From positions 1 through 64,000 of the forward strand of contig JAQBTG010000014.1 of assembly GCA_027624955.1 (NCBI GenBank): a DNA stretch of 64,000 bases, written 5' to 3'. Below the pieces are notes generated by a model. The model did no database searches and was not told where the DNA came from. It was given only the letters and a program-made list of their open reading frames with translations. The number at the start of each line of letters is the position of its first letter. Positions within the stretch are counted from its first letter, which is position 1. This stretch comes from Pseudomonadota bacterium (GTDB lineage: Bacteria > Pseudomonadota > Alphaproteobacteria > UBA828). Shown here one piece after another: positions 7,306 through 16,386 of this stretch. A program made the position numbers and the translations under genes.

Positions 7306-9228
7306 TCAGTCCGGCAATTCAGTGAGCGCTTGTTCGACCGCGCCGCGGTCCGCGCCCCCGGCTGGCAGCAGGTCCAGCAAGCGGTTCCAAAATCCGCGCG
7401 CGGCGTCATTGCGCCCGTCTGCGGCCTCGACGAAACCCATGAACCATAGAGCTTCGCGCTGGTTCGGGTCGAGATCGAGGATGCGCCGGTAGAGCGCGAT
7501 CGCTTGTTCGGGGAACTGCGTGGCTTCACCAGCGGCATTCATCACCGCGCGCGCATAGCCGCGCAGCACATCGGGATCATCAGGCGCGAGATCCGCCGCC
7601 CGGGCGTACGCATCGCGCGATTCAACATGCTTGGAGAGCACCGAATAGGAGCGACCCAAGCGCAGCCAGCCTTCTAAATCATCGGGATTCTCACCGAGCC
7701 GTTCGGCCAGCCGCTCCACCATGGCGCCAATCATCTCCGCCTGTTGCTCGGCAGTCATGCCGTCCGCCGCCGCCAAATCTTCAGCGTTCGGTCCCGGCGC
7801 GGCCTCGGCCGGTTGTGCCGCGCCTGCTTCCAGTTCGCCAACGCGTTGCTGCGCTGCGGCTGCTTTGGCGTCCTCGCCAAGCACACGGTAGGAGTTGGCG
7901 AGGCGCCGCCAGCCTTCGAGATCGTCCGGCTCCTCTTCCAGCCGCGCTGCCAGCCGCGCCACCATGGAGCGGATCATGTCGGTGCGGTCCTCGGGGCTCA
8001 TCTCCGCCGCTGCCGCCATATCTTCCTGGCTCGGCCCCGGCGCCGCTTCGGCCGGTTGTGTCGGGCCTGCTTCCAGTTCGCCGATGCGTTGTTCCGCCGC
8101 CGCCGCCTGGGCGTCCTCGCCGAGCACCCGGTATGCGTTGGCCAGACGCCGCCAGCCCTCAAGATCGTCCGGCTCGTCGACGAGGCGTGCCGCCAATTGC
8201 GCGACCATGGAGCGGATCATGTCCATGCGATCTTCCGGGCTCATTTCCGCCGCCGCCGCCATATCTTCCTGGCTTGGTCCCGGCGGCGCGCCTTCGGCAG
8301 CTTGGCGAGCGCTGGCAGGGGCCGCGGGGATCGATCCGAGTTCGATGCCGATTTCTTCCGCCGCGCGCCGCATCCAGGTGACGAGATCGGCGCGCCACAG
8401 TGCGTCCGCCGGGGTTTCCGCCGCCAGCTTTCGCCACATCACAAGCGCGTCGCCAGGGCGGCCCTGCTGCGCCAAAGAGATACCGATATAATATTGCGCC
8501 GCCGCATCGTTGGGCCGCACGCCGAGCACGGTTTCGAAAGCCGCCAAGGCATCCGCGGTCACTATGCCTTGGGCGGCGAACACCAGGGCTTCGGCCATCG
8601 AGCCGATAACTTCGGGATCGCCCTTGGACAATGTAACGGCGGTGCGGAGCGCCTGCGCCGCGTCACCGTAACGCTCAAGGGTGATCAGCGAACGGCCCAA
8701 GAGCAGCCAGCCCTCAAGATTTTCCGGATCTTCTTCGAGACGCTTCGCGAGATTGGAGATTGCCGCTTCGACGGTTTGCCCGGCCATTTCCTCGCCGGTG
8801 GTACCGCCGCGTTGCGCGACGCCCGAAAATGGCTTTCCTGGTGTGCCGGGCGACCCTAAGGCGAGATAAGCCGCCACCGCCAGAGCGGGAATTACCGTCC
8901 CGATTGCCGCCATCAACAGCCAGTGCCGACCTGCGCCACCGGGCTCCGGCGCCCCCTCTTCGCTGCCGTCCGCAGCCGCGGGTTCGCCGCCATCGCGCTT
9001 GGATGCGGCCAGCATGCGGCGCTGAATTTCCAGGCGCGCCGCTTCGCTCTGGTCTTTGCCCACCAATCCGCGCGCGCGGTCGCTTTCCAGCTCCTCGAGC
9101 TGATCGCGGTAAATCGCCAGATCGAATTCGACACGGCGCGGCGCGGCGCGGTGACGCAGCACCAGTGGCACGAGCACCAGCGCTAAGGCCGCCGCAGTCA
9201 TCAGCGCAATCACAAGCCAGAGAATCAA
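7306..9228 (-). CDS. ccmI: Cytochrome c maturation protein CcmI with amplified TPR modules
   Basis: The N-terminus has two features of CcmI: a membrane helix (MILWLVIALMTAAALALVLV) and the conserved segment VEFDLAIYRDQLEELESDRA, which interacts with CcmFH. A second helix (about 104-124) follows a short acidic loop. The periplasmic C-terminal part is built of TPR units (LEGWLLLGRS near 171 and again later) that hold apocytochrome c. At 640 residues it is much longer than usual family members. The extra length comes from 81-residue modules at about 316-396, 397-477 and a diverged third at 478-556. It is the last ccm gene of the operon, 21 bases after ccmH. Confidence 0.92.
   Translation of the reverse strand: MILWLVIALMTAAALALVLVPLVLRHRAAPRRVEFDLAIYRDQLEELESDRARGLVGKDQSEAARLEIQRRMLAASKRDGGEPAAADGSEEGAPEPGGAGRHWLLMAAIGTVIPALAVAAYLALGSPGTPGKPFSGVAQRGGTTGEEMAGQTVEAAISNLAKRLEEDPENLEGWLLLGRSLITLERYGDAAQALRTAVTLSKGDPEVIGSMAEALVFAAQGIVTADALAAFETVLGVRPNDAAAQYYIGISLAQQGRPGDALVMWRKLAAETPADALWRADLVTWMRRAAEEIGIELGSIPAAPASARQAAEGAPPGPSQEDMAAAAEMSPEDRMDMIRSMVAQLAARLVDEPDDLEGWRRLANAYRVLGEDAQAAAAEQRIGELEAGPTQPAEAAPGPSQEDMAAAAEMSPEDRTDMIRSMVARLAARLEEEPDDLEGWRRLANSYRVLGEDAKAAAAQQRVGELEAGAAQPAEAAPGPNAEDLAAADGMTAEQQAEMIGAMVERLAERLGENPDDLEGWLRLGRSYSVLSKHVESRDAYARAADLAPDDPDVLRGYARAVMNAAGEATQFPEQAIALYRRILDLDPNQREALWFMGFVEAADGRNDAARGFWNRLLDLLPAGGADRGAVEQALTELPD
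7558..8283 (-). repeat. 243-bp in-frame tandem repeats inside ccmI
   Basis: Two close copies (8283-8041 and 8040-7798) and a diverged third (7797 to about 7558) each encode 81 residues. Each runs from PGPSQEDMAAAAEMSPEDR through a TPR core (DDLEGWRRLAN.YRVLGED) to a Pro/Ala linker. The first two units are near-identical, which points to recent duplication or gene conversion. Confidence 0.9.
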
Positions 9229-9249
9229 GCCGCGCCCTCTTTTTTCAGC

Positions 9250-9738
9250 TCAGGCAAAATCATCGCGGCTCAGGCTCTCGACCTGTTTGCGCTCGGCTTC
9301 ACTGAGCGGCGCCGGGGCACTCTCCGCACCGCGTCTGCGGCGCCGGACAACGAATATCCAAAGGCCGCCCGCGCCGGCAACGAAGACCAGTGCCGGGCCA
9401 AACCAGAGGACGTAATTTGTCGGCTTGACGGGCGGGCGCAAGAGGATGAAATCGCTGTAACGGGCGGTGAGATAGTCGAACACGGCGTCGTCCGAATCGC
9501 CCGCGGCAATACGCTCGCGCACGATGCGGCGCAAATCCCGCGCCAATTCGGCATTCGAATCGGATATCGCCTGGCCATTGCAGACCGGGCAGCGCAATTC
9601 GTGATGCAGCGTAAGCGCACGTGCTTCTAATGCCGGATCATCGAGCGCCTCATCGGCACTGAAGGCGTAGACGGCGCCGGGCGCGTGTAGCACCAGTGAG
9701 AGTATCAGCGCGGCCAGAGCAAGAGCAGTCAGGCGCAT
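9250..9738 (-). CDS. ccmH: Cytochrome c maturation protein CcmH
   Basis: This is a periplasmic thioredoxin-like reductant of apocytochrome c that works with CcmF and CcmG. The start chosen is ATG 9738 (MRLTALALAALILSL), which gives a clear signal sequence ending near AVYAFS; a longer open frame upstream overlaps ccmG and is unlikely. The catalytic LRCPVCNGQ motif is at about residues 48-56. A single C-terminal membrane helix (YVLWFGPALVFVAGAGG) is followed by an Arg-rich tail. Length (162 residues) suits the short CcmH/CycL form. It begins two bases after the ccmG stop. Confidence 0.93.
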   Translation of the reverse strand: MRLTALALAALILSLVLHAPGAVYAFSADEALDDPALEARALTLHHELRCPVCNGQAISDSNAELARDLRRIVRERIAAGDSDDAVFDYLTARYSDFILLRPPVKPTNYVLWFGPALVFVAGAGGLWIFVVRRRRRGAESAPAPLSEAERKQVESLSRDDFA

Positions 9739-9740
9739 CG

Positions 9741-10367
9741 TCAATCGCCCAGGCTTTCGATCAGCGGCAATAGTTTTTCGTCCCAATCACGGCGCGTGAG
9801 CACGCCGATATGTTTGTAAACAATGCGCCCCTCGCGATCGACGACGAAGGTTTCGGGCACGCCATAAACACCCCAATCGATGCCGACCCGGCCGCTCAGA
9901 TCAGAGCCGATCTGCGTATAGGGATCGCCCAATTGTTGCAGCCAGCTTCCGGCATCTTTCGGCTGGTCCTTGTAGTTGAGGCCCCAAATCGGCAGCAAGT
10001 CCTGGGCGGCGATGTCCATCAGCAGCGGATGTTCGACGCGGCACGGGCCGCACCACGAGGCGAAAACATTGACCAGCGAGACGCCGCCCTGCTCGATATC
10101 GGCGCTGGCGAGGCCCTTGTCCCAGCCCGGTATCGGCGGCAGATCGAATTGCGGGATCGATTTGTCGATCAGGGCGGAGGGTATCTTGTCCGGCGTGCCG
10201 GTTAGCAATTGCCAGGCCAGTACTGCGGCCAGCACCGCGAAAGCAGCGGGCACCAGAATGAAGATGAAACGTCGACGACGTGGCGCATCTTCTTCCGGCG
10301 CGCCGCCCGATTGCGTGTCGCTCGGTGGTGCCTCGCCCGGTGGCGTGTCGCCATTCCGCTCCGTCAT
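9741..10367 (-). CDS. ccmG: Thiol:disulfide interchange protein CcmG/DsbE
   Basis: This membrane-anchored periplasmic thioredoxin keeps the apocytochrome haem-binding cysteines reduced. The start is ATG 10367 (MTERNGD), in an ATGA overlap with the ccmF stop. A Pro/Ser/Gly-rich cytoplasmic lead of about 30 residues precedes the anchor helix (FIFILVPAAFAVLAAVLAWQ). The active site is FASWCGPCRVEHP (Cys near 96 and 99), and the cis-proline region GVYGVPETFVVD is present. The cytoplasmic lead is longer than in many CcmG proteins. It sits in the usual ccmF-G-H-I order. Confidence 0.93.
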   Translation of the reverse strand: MTERNGDTPPGEAPPSDTQSGGAPEEDAPRRRRFIFILVPAAFAVLAAVLAWQLLTGTPDKIPSALIDKSIPQFDLPPIPGWDKGLASADIEQGGVSLVNVFASWCGPCRVEHPLLMDIAAQDLLPIWGLNYKDQPKDAGSWLQQLGDPYTQIGSDLSGRVGIDWGVYGVPETFVVDREGRIVYKHIGVLTRRDWDEKLLPLIESLGD

Positions 10368-12415
10368 GCCTCGCTCCGGCTCTCCGCCGGCTGGACCGGC
10401 TGGGCCGGCTCGGCCGCCGGTGTCGCTGGCGTCGCTGGTGTCGTCGGGGCCGCTGTCGATTTTCGCCGCACCCGGCTCGGCGCACCGACCCGGTGACGCC
10501 GGTCGGTCAGCGAGACCAGACCGCCCGCCACCATCACGATCGCGCCGAACCAAATCCAGGGCACCAGGGGATTGTAATAAATGCGGACCGCGATGCCGCC
10601 AGCCTCTGCCGGATCGCCAATCGCAACATAGATATCGGCGATCCAAGTGGTCCGGATCGCCGCCTCTGTTGTATCCATGCCCTGTACCCAGTATTTGCGT
10701 TTCTCTGGATGGAGCGTGGCAATGCGCTCACCGTCCTGATCTACGGTAAATTCACCGACCCGGCGGGTGTAGTTCGGCCCTTCAGAATCGCTGAGCGAGA
10801 CCAGGGTGAAATCATAGCCGGCCACATGGTTGGTCTCACCGACCTGCATGACCTGCACGCTCGCGGTTTGCCAATTGGTGGCGCCGACGCCACCGGCGAT
10901 CAAAATGGCAACGCCGGCATGGGCCATGCTCATGCCCCAAGCTGAGCGCGGCAGGACGCGGGCGCGGCGGAAACTGTCGATCAGTGGCACTCGGAACAGA
11001 CGCAGCCGCTCGATAAATTCGGCGGCGACGCCGCCGATCAGCCAAGCAGCGATGGTCAATCCAAGGATCGCGCCCCACGGCCCGCCTTTCAGTGCCACCA
11101 GCAGGATCGCCGCCGCCGCCGCCGCCGCAAAGGCGATCGCAAGGCGCTGGGTGACGCCGGGAAGATCGGCGCGCTTCCACGCCATCAGCGGACCCGCCGC
11201 CGCGAGCAGGAACAGTGGCGCCATGATCCAGACAAAGCTCGATTCGAAAAACGGCGGACCGACCGACACTTTCTCCCCCGATATGGCGTCGAGGATCAGC
11301 GGATAGAGCGTGCCGATAAACACCGTGGCGCAGCCCGTCACCAGCAGCAGATTATTGACCACCAGCGCGCCCTCGCGCGACACCGGACGGAAGCGCCCGG
11401 AGGTCCGCAACGACGGCGCGCGCCAGGCATAAAGGGTGAGCGAGCCGCCGATAACGACCACCAGGAAGCCGAGAATAAAGACGCCACGCGCCGGATCGGC
11501 GGCAAAGCTATGCACCGACGTGAGCATGCCCGAACGCACCAGAAACGTGCCCATCAGACTGAGCGAAAAGCCGAGGATGGCCAGCAGCACCGTCCAGCTT
11601 TTGAGCGCGTCACGTTTTTCCGCAACAATCGCGGAATGCAACAGCGCCGTCGCCATCAGCCACGGCATGAACGAAGCATTCTCAACCGGATCCCAGAACC
11701 AAAAGCCGCCCCAACCGAGCTCGTAATAGGCCCACCAGGAGCCAAGCACGATGCCGCCGGTAAGCGCCGACCAGGAAAGCAAGCTCCACGGCCGGACCCA
11801 GCGCGCCCAGGCGGGATCGACCTTGCCTTCAATCAGTGCTGCGACGGCAAAAGAAAAGGCCACCGAAAGGCCGACATAGCCGAAATACAACAGTGGCGGA
11901 TGGAACGCGAGGCCGGGGTCTTGCAGCAGCGGATTGAGATCACGACCATTCAGCGGCACCGGATCGAGGCGCAGGAACGGATTTGACGTGGCCAGCAGAA
12001 AAACCAGGAAGCCGACGCCGATCAGCCCTTGAATAGCGAGCACACGGGCGCGCAGCGCCGGCGGCAGATTGCCGCCAAAGGCGGAGATGGCCATGCCGTA
12101 CAAGGCGAGAATCCACACCCAAAGCACCATCGAGCCTTCGTGATTGCCCCAGACGCCGGTGAATTTATAGAGGAGTGGTTTGGCCGAATGCGAATTCTCG
12201 AACACATTGGCGACCGAAAAATCCGATACCACATAGGCATACATCAGGCAGGCAAACGCGATCGAGATGAAGACGAATTGCCCGGTCGCCGCCGGGCGCG
12301 ACAGGGCCATCCACGCGGCGTTATTGCGCCACGCACCGATGAGCGGCAGCGAGCACTGCACCAGAGCTATGACGAGAGCGAGAATGTGCGCGAAATGTCC
12401 GATCTCGGCGATCAT
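10364..12415 (-). CDS. ccmF: Cytochrome c haem lyase subunit CcmF
   Basis: A 683-residue polytopic inner-membrane protein that, with CcmH and CcmI, attaches haem to apocytochrome c. The WWD-type haem-handling motif is visible as WGGFWFWDPVENASFMPWL (about 233-251), together with the LYFGYVGLSVAFSFAVAAL helix and many further membrane helices. The C-terminus ends in a long Pro/Ala/Thr tail with repeated TPAT/PATPA units, which is an odd extension. ATGA overlaps at both ends (ccmE and ccmG) imply translational coupling. Confidence 0.95.
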   Translation of the reverse strand: MIAEIGHFAHILALVIALVQCSLPLIGAWRNNAAWMALSRPAATGQFVFISIAFACLMYAYVVSDFSVANVFENSHSAKPLLYKFTGVWGNHEGSMVLWVWILALYGMAISAFGGNLPPALRARVLAIQGLIGVGFLVFLLATSNPFLRLDPVPLNGRDLNPLLQDPGLAFHPPLLYFGYVGLSVAFSFAVAALIEGKVDPAWARWVRPWSLLSWSALTGGIVLGSWWAYYELGWGGFWFWDPVENASFMPWLMATALLHSAIVAEKRDALKSWTVLLAILGFSLSLMGTFLVRSGMLTSVHSFAADPARGVFILGFLVVVIGGSLTLYAWRAPSLRTSGRFRPVSREGALVVNNLLLVTGCATVFIGTLYPLILDAISGEKVSVGPPFFESSFVWIMAPLFLLAAAGPLMAWKRADLPGVTQRLAIAFAAAAAAAILLVALKGGPWGAILGLTIAAWLIGGVAAEFIERLRLFRVPLIDSFRRARVLPRSAWGMSMAHAGVAILIAGGVGATNWQTASVQVMQVGETNHVAGYDFTLVSLSDSEGPNYTRRVGEFTVDQDGERIATLHPEKRKYWVQGMDTTEAAIRTTWIADIYVAIGDPAEAGGIAVRIYYNPLVPWIWFGAIVMVAGGLVSLTDRRHRVGAPSRVRRKSTAAPTTPATPATPAAEPAQPVQPAESRSEA

Positions 12416-12858
12416 TCTTCGGCCTCGTCACCCTGCCATTGGCCCGACGCTTTCAGCGCTTCGGCAACCTCGCGCGGCATATAATTTTCGTCATGCTTGG
12501 CCAGGATTTCTACTGCCTGGAAAGTGCCGCCCTGCATATGACCTTCGGCGACAACGCCTTGGCCTTCGTCAAACAGGTCGGGTAGAACGCCGCTATAGCG
12601 CACTGCCACAATATTAGAGAGATCGGTGATGTTGAATCGGTAGTTCAGGCCGTCGCTTTCACGCACCACGCTGCCTTCCTCGACAAGGCCGCCGATCCTG
12701 ACTCGTTGATCGGGCGAAAATTCATGCGCCTGCACCTCGGTCGGACTGAAGAAGAACACCAGATTGTCGTCGAAGGCGAGCAGAACAAGCGCCGCCGCGA
12801 TGCCAAGCGCGGCCATGCCGGCACCAACAAAAAGGAGACGCCGTTGTTTGCGTTTCAT
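12412..12858 (-). CDS. ccmE: Haem chaperone CcmE
   Basis: CcmE binds haem covalently in the periplasm and hands it to CcmF. The ATG at 12858 (MKRKQRRLLFVG) is preferred because it gives a short basic N-terminus and one anchor helix; the longer open frame runs back through ccmD. The OB-fold region includes RVRIGGLVEEGSV. The haem-attachment segment is AKHDENYMP near residues 119-127, with the His and Tyr of the HxxxY motif present. Length is 148 residues, normal for the family. It ends in the ATGA overlap with ccmF. Confidence 0.94.
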   Translation of the reverse strand: MKRKQRRLLFVGAGMAALGIAAALVLLAFDDNLVFFFSPTEVQAHEFSPDQRVRIGGLVEEGSVVRESDGLNYRFNITDLSNIVAVRYSGVLPDLFDEGQGVVAEGHMQGGTFQAVEILAKHDENYMPREVAEALKASGQWQGDEAEE

Positions 12859-12871
12859 AGCTGTTGACGCG

Positions 12872-13081
12872 TCACGGCGCCGCCTCTTCCGGTTCGTTCT
12901 CTTCCTCAGGCCCACCACGCCGCCGCCGCCCGCCGCCTGCCGCCTCGAGCTGGCGCAGCACCGCTTCGCGGCTCTTGAGGCTGCGCAGGCTGAAAAGCAG
13001 CAGCCCAATCAACACCACAGCGCCGACGCCAAAGGCGGGCCAGACGTAGGCGGCATAGCCGCCCATTTCGAAGAAAGACAT
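12872..13081 (-). CDS. ccmD: Haem exporter protein CcmD
   Basis: A 69-residue protein with a single membrane helix (YAAYVWPAFGVGAVVLIGLLLF) after a short N-terminus MSFFEMGG. A basic then acidic C-terminal tail follows. This is the typical CcmD layout, and its place between ccmC and ccmE agrees. CcmD releases haem-loaded CcmE from CcmABC. The tail (GGGRRRRGGPEEENEPEE) is low-complexity. The 137-base gap on its upstream side is the largest inside the operon and contains two TAGCGGAT-like direct repeats (near 13119 and 13137), so a second promoter there is possible. Confidence 0.88.
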   Translation of the reverse strand: MSFFEMGGYAAYVWPAFGVGAVVLIGLLLFSLRSLKSREAVLRQLEAAGGGRRRRGGPEEENEPEEAAP

Positions 13082-13218
13082 TGTCGTTAAAACCTGACAG
13101 TTAAACCTTGTCGTGATCCGCTATTGGTAACACGAATCCGCTAAGGGTAATGGCTTGCACGCGGTATTTCATATGAAATTGGCGTGATACCCGAAATTTC
13201 CAAATTATTTGTGCAATA

Positions 13219-13986
13219 TCAGCCGCTTGCGCCCTGATTCCCGACCTGCGCCAAGCGCAGGTTGCGAATGCGCCGCGCCGCGATTTCAGAGCGCAGGCGG
13301 ATAATCAGCACCACCAGGTAAAAAGCGATGAAACCCACCACCATCAGCAGCAGCGGCGCGATCATCGACGAGTCCATTGAGGGTCGGTCGAATTTGGAGA
13401 TCGTTGCCGGTTGATGCAGCGTATTCCACCAATCGACCGAAAATTTGATGATCGGGATGTTAACGACGCCGACCACGGCGAGAATGGCCGAAGCGCGCGC
13501 TCCCTTGGTGGGGTCGTCATAGGCGCTGTTGAGCGCGATATAGCCGAGATAGAGGAAAAACAGCACCAGCATTGACGTCACGCGGGCATCCCACACCCAC
13601 CAAGTGCCCCACATCGGTTCACCCCAGAGCGATCCCGTGACCAGGCTGATGAAGGTGAAACAGGCGCCGATCGGGGCGCTTGATTTGGCCACCAGATCGG
13701 CCAGCGGATGGCGCCAAATAAAGCCCGCAGCAGAGGATAGGGCGATGATGACGTAAATCATCAACGCCATCCAAGACGATGGCACATGGACAAAAATGAT
13801 GCGGTAGGCATCGCCCTGGCGGTAATCGGGTGGTACCACGGCGAGGCCGAGCACCAGGGCCGCGACAATACAGGCCGCCGCAACGATCGCCACCCAAGGG
13901 TATATTTTTCGTGCAAAGCGCAGAAAGCGCGCCGGATTGGCGAAAAAATGTATGCCGCGCCCAGGTTTTTTCGTCTTCGTCGCCAT
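13219..13986 (-). CDS. ccmC: Haem exporter protein CcmC
   Basis: A 255-residue inner-membrane protein with six predicted helices. It presents haem to CcmE through the tryptophan-rich motif, seen as WGTWWVWDARVTS (about residues 123-135), flanked by the conserved histidines (FVHVPSSWMAL near 64 and WWNTLHQPA near 185). The first 30 residues are a basic cytoplasmic lead (MATKTKKPGRG). ATG start at 13986. It lies 33 bases downstream of ccmB. Confidence 0.95.
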   Translation of the reverse strand: MATKTKKPGRGIHFFANPARFLRFARKIYPWVAIVAAACIVAALVLGLAVVPPDYRQGDAYRIIFVHVPSSWMALMIYVIIALSSAAGFIWRHPLADLVAKSSAPIGACFTFISLVTGSLWGEPMWGTWWVWDARVTSMLVLFFLYLGYIALNSAYDDPTKGARASAILAVVGVVNIPIIKFSVDWWNTLHQPATISKFDRPSMDSSMIAPLLLMVVGFIAFYLVVLIIRLRSEIAARRIRNLRLAQVGNQGASG

Positions 13987-14019
13987 TTTGTCCTTAACCG
14001 TTCCAGTACTCTTTAAGTG

Positions 14020-14688
14020 CTATTCCAAGGCCATCTTCAATGCTGCGGCGCTTGCCCACGGCGTCAGCGCCAGCGAGGCGAAGAATCCGCCGGCAAGAAT
14101 AAGCAAATGTGCGCTCGCGCCAAATCCAAAGATCGCGCCTTCCACCGCGCCGACGGCGAATATTAATACCGGAACATAGAGCGGCAGTACCAGAAGAGAA
14201 ATCAAAACACCGCCGCGCCTGAGCCCGACTGTGAGGGCGGCGCCGACCGAACCAATCAGGCTGAGAATGGGTGTGCCCAGCAGCAACGAGATCATCAGCA
14301 CGGCGAATCCTTGCGCGCTCATATTGAGCAGCACCGCCAGCACCGGGGCGGCGATCATCAGCGGCAGGCCGGTTGTCAGCCAATGCGCCAGCACTTTGGC
14401 GAGAACCACCAATTCAAGCGGCAGCGGGCCAAGGGCGATGACCTCCAAGCTGCCATCCTCATAGTCCTCGTCGAACATGCGGCCGAGTGACAGCATGGTG
14501 GCGAGCAGGGCGCATACCCAGAGGACGCCCGGCGCAACTCGCTCTAAAAGTGCGCTCTCCGGCCCGATGCCGAGCGGAAACAGCGCGACGGCGATGAAAA
14601 AAAACATGACCACGACCAAGCTGCCGATGCCGCCGCGCGCCGCGAGCAGGAGATCGCGCCTGACCAAGCTGAAAAAGGCCGTTACCAT
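14020..14688 (-). CDS. ccmB: Haem exporter ABC permease CcmB
   Basis: This is the membrane subunit of the CcmAB transporter that powers release of holo-CcmE. ATG 14688 (MVTAFFSLVRRDLLLAARGG) is the start; it overlaps the end of ccmA by seven bases, and the longer frame upstream is only the ccmA shadow. The 222-residue product has six hydrophobic segments and the conserved FDEDYEDGSLE loop (about 74-84). Confidence 0.94.
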   Translation of the reverse strand: MVTAFFSLVRRDLLLAARGGIGSLVVVMFFFIAVALFPLGIGPESALLERVAPGVLWVCALLATMLSLGRMFDEDYEDGSLEVIALGPLPLELVVLAKVLAHWLTTGLPLMIAAPVLAVLLNMSAQGFAVLMISLLLGTPILSLIGSVGAALTVGLRRGGVLISLLVLPLYVPVLIFAVGAVEGAIFGFGASAHLLILAGGFFASLALTPWASAAALKMALE

Positions 14689-15374
14689 TCGCCGTAGTCC
14701 GGCTGGCCCGTAGCTTGCCCGGCGTCGCCCAACAGCGCAGCGGCGGCAATGCCATGGCCCGCCATATCTATGGTCTGGGCATTTGGCAGCGCTATTTCCG
14801 CATGGGTTGCGATGATCGCCATGCCACCGTCGGCGCGGTGATCCGCCAGCATCTTCTCCAGGCGCACCGCAGATCTGTCGTCGAGGGTGATGCTCGGCTC
14901 GTCCAGGAGCCAAAGTGCGGCGGGTGATGCCAGCAGGCGGGAAAGCGTAAGACGGCGCTTTTGCCCGGCCGAGAGAAAACGGCCGGGAACGTCAGCCAAA
15001 TCCTCAAGGTCAAGCGCGCCGAGAATATCATCGGCCGGCTTGGCAAAGCCTTTGGCTGCGGCCCAGAAAGCGAGATGCTCGGCCACGGTGAGGGTCGGCT
15101 TTACCGCTTCCAAATGGCCGACATAATGGCAGTGGGCACGGTGCGCCTCGGGCGCTTCGCGAATGTTTTCGCCGTTCCAGGCGATCATGCCGCCGACGGG
15201 CTTTAAAAACCCGGCAAGGATGCGCAGCAAGCTCGATTTTCCTGAGCCGTTTGGGCCGCGCAGAATGAGCCCGTCACCCGGCACGAGGGCAAAGGAGACG
15301 GCGCGGAAAACCGGCCGTTCTCCTCTGATACATGCCAGCTCGCGTGCTTCGAAGCTTGTCGCGCCGCCGTTCAT
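14682..15374 (-). CDS. ccmA: Haem exporter ATP-binding protein CcmA
   Basis: This is the ABC ATPase of the CcmAB transporter, 230 residues. It has Walker A GPNGSGKSSLL (about 39-49), signature LSAGQKRRLTLSRLL (about 133-147) and Walker B ALWLLDEP (about 153-160). It is the first gene of the leftward ccm operon, which continues B-C-D-E-F-G-H-I without a break on the same strand. The operon promoter should lie in 15375-15477, the gap shared with the divergent hydrolase gene; no clear hexamers are seen there. Confidence 0.94.
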   Translation of the reverse strand: MNGGATSFEARELACIRGERPVFRAVSFALVPGDGLILRGPNGSGKSSLLRILAGFLKPVGGMIAWNGENIREAPEAHRAHCHYVGHLEAVKPTLTVAEHLAFWAAAKGFAKPADDILGALDLEDLADVPGRFLSAGQKRRLTLSRLLASPAALWLLDEPSITLDDRSAVRLEKMLADHRADGGMAIIATHAEIALPNAQTIDMAGHGIAAAALLGDAGQATGQPDYGEW

Positions 15375-15477
15375 TCGTTCCCCGCCGTTGCGCCGCGCGC
15401 CCAGCGCGCCTAAAAAACATCGCGTAAGCTATCGGCGCGGCCACGTGTCGGCAAGGCATAGGAGTAGAGACCCGAAC

Positions 15478-16377
15478 ATGATGAGGCGCTTGTTCCGCCG
15501 CAAATCGGTCGCCGCGACGCCGCTCCGCCCCGGCTTGATCACCGGGCGCAATGAACTGAACGCCGACGAATCACCGGCGTTGCGGGTGCGCGCCGACGGC
15601 CATCTCGTTCGGGCCGTTTCCTACGGCAAAGGGCCGCGGTTTGGCCCGACGATCGTCTTTCTGCATGAGGGCCTCGGCAGTATCGCCCAGTGGAAGCATT
15701 TTCCCGATACCCTCGCACGCGCCGCCGGCTGCAACGCACTTGTTTACGAGCGTTGGGGTCATGGCGATTCGGACCCGTTGGATGGTCCGCGTCAGGCAGA
15801 TTTCATGGAACGCGAGGCGGTCTCCGTGTTACCGCAAATTCTCGATTCCTTCGGCTTGGACAAAGTCATTTTGTTCGGCCATAGCGACGGTGGCTCGATC
15901 GCTCTTTTATTCGCGGCGCGCTATCCGGAGCGAACGCTTGGCGTTATTACCGAAGCGGCGCATGTATTCGTGGAGGAAGTCTCGCTCGCCGGCGTGCGTG
16001 CGGCGGTCGAGCGCTTCGAGACCAGCGATATGGAAAAACGCCTCCGCCTCTATCACGGCGACAATGTCGCGCGCATGTTCAGCGGCTGGGCGGATATTTG
16101 GCTGTCGGCCGAATTTCGCGATTGGTCCATCCCGTCTGAAACGCTCGGCGCTATCCAAGCGCCGGTGCTCGCCCTGCAGGGCGCCGATGACGAATATGGC
16201 AGCGCCGCGCAATTGCAGAGAATAGAGGCGGGCATTGGCGCCGCTGCCAAGACGGTTCTCATTCCCGACTGCGCGCACGAGCCACATGTGCAGGCGCGTG
16301 AGGCCGTTATGGACGAAACGCTCGGCTTCATCGAAATTATCAAAGCGGCGTTAGCGCCCCCAGATTCCGCGGTTTGA
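15478..16377 (+). CDS. Alpha/beta hydrolase
   Basis: A 300-residue (approx.) serine hydrolase. The oxyanion segment FLHEGLGSIAQWKHFP and the nucleophile elbow GHSDGGS (about residues 130-136) are clear. An acidic residue (QGADDEYG) and a histidine (DCAHEPHVQ) complete a plausible Ser-Asp-His triad. The start is ATG 15478 or the adjacent ATG 15481; a GGAG at 15461 is rather far upstream. It is divergent from ccmA and just upstream of acnA. The substrate is unknown. Confidence 0.82.
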   Translation: MMRRLFRRKSVAATPLRPGLITGRNELNADESPALRVRADGHLVRAVSYGKGPRFGPTIVFLHEGLGSIAQWKHFPDTLARAAGCNALVYERWGHGDSDPLDGPRQADFMEREAVSVLPQILDSFGLDKVILFGHSDGGSIALLFAARYPERTLGVITEAAHVFVEEVSLAGVRAAVERFETSDMEKRLRLYHGDNVARMFSGWADIWLSAEFRDWSIPSETLGAIQAPVLALQGADDEYGSAAQLQRIEAGIGAAAKTVLIPDCAHEPHVQAREAVMDETLGFIEIIKAALAPPDSAV

Positions 16378-16386
16378 TCAGAAGAT

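Noticed and set aside
15163-15477. N-terminal extension of the alpha/beta hydrolase frame
   Set aside because: It overlaps ccmA on the other strand and encodes a Pro/Arg-rich stretch unlike hydrolases; ATG 15478 fits better.
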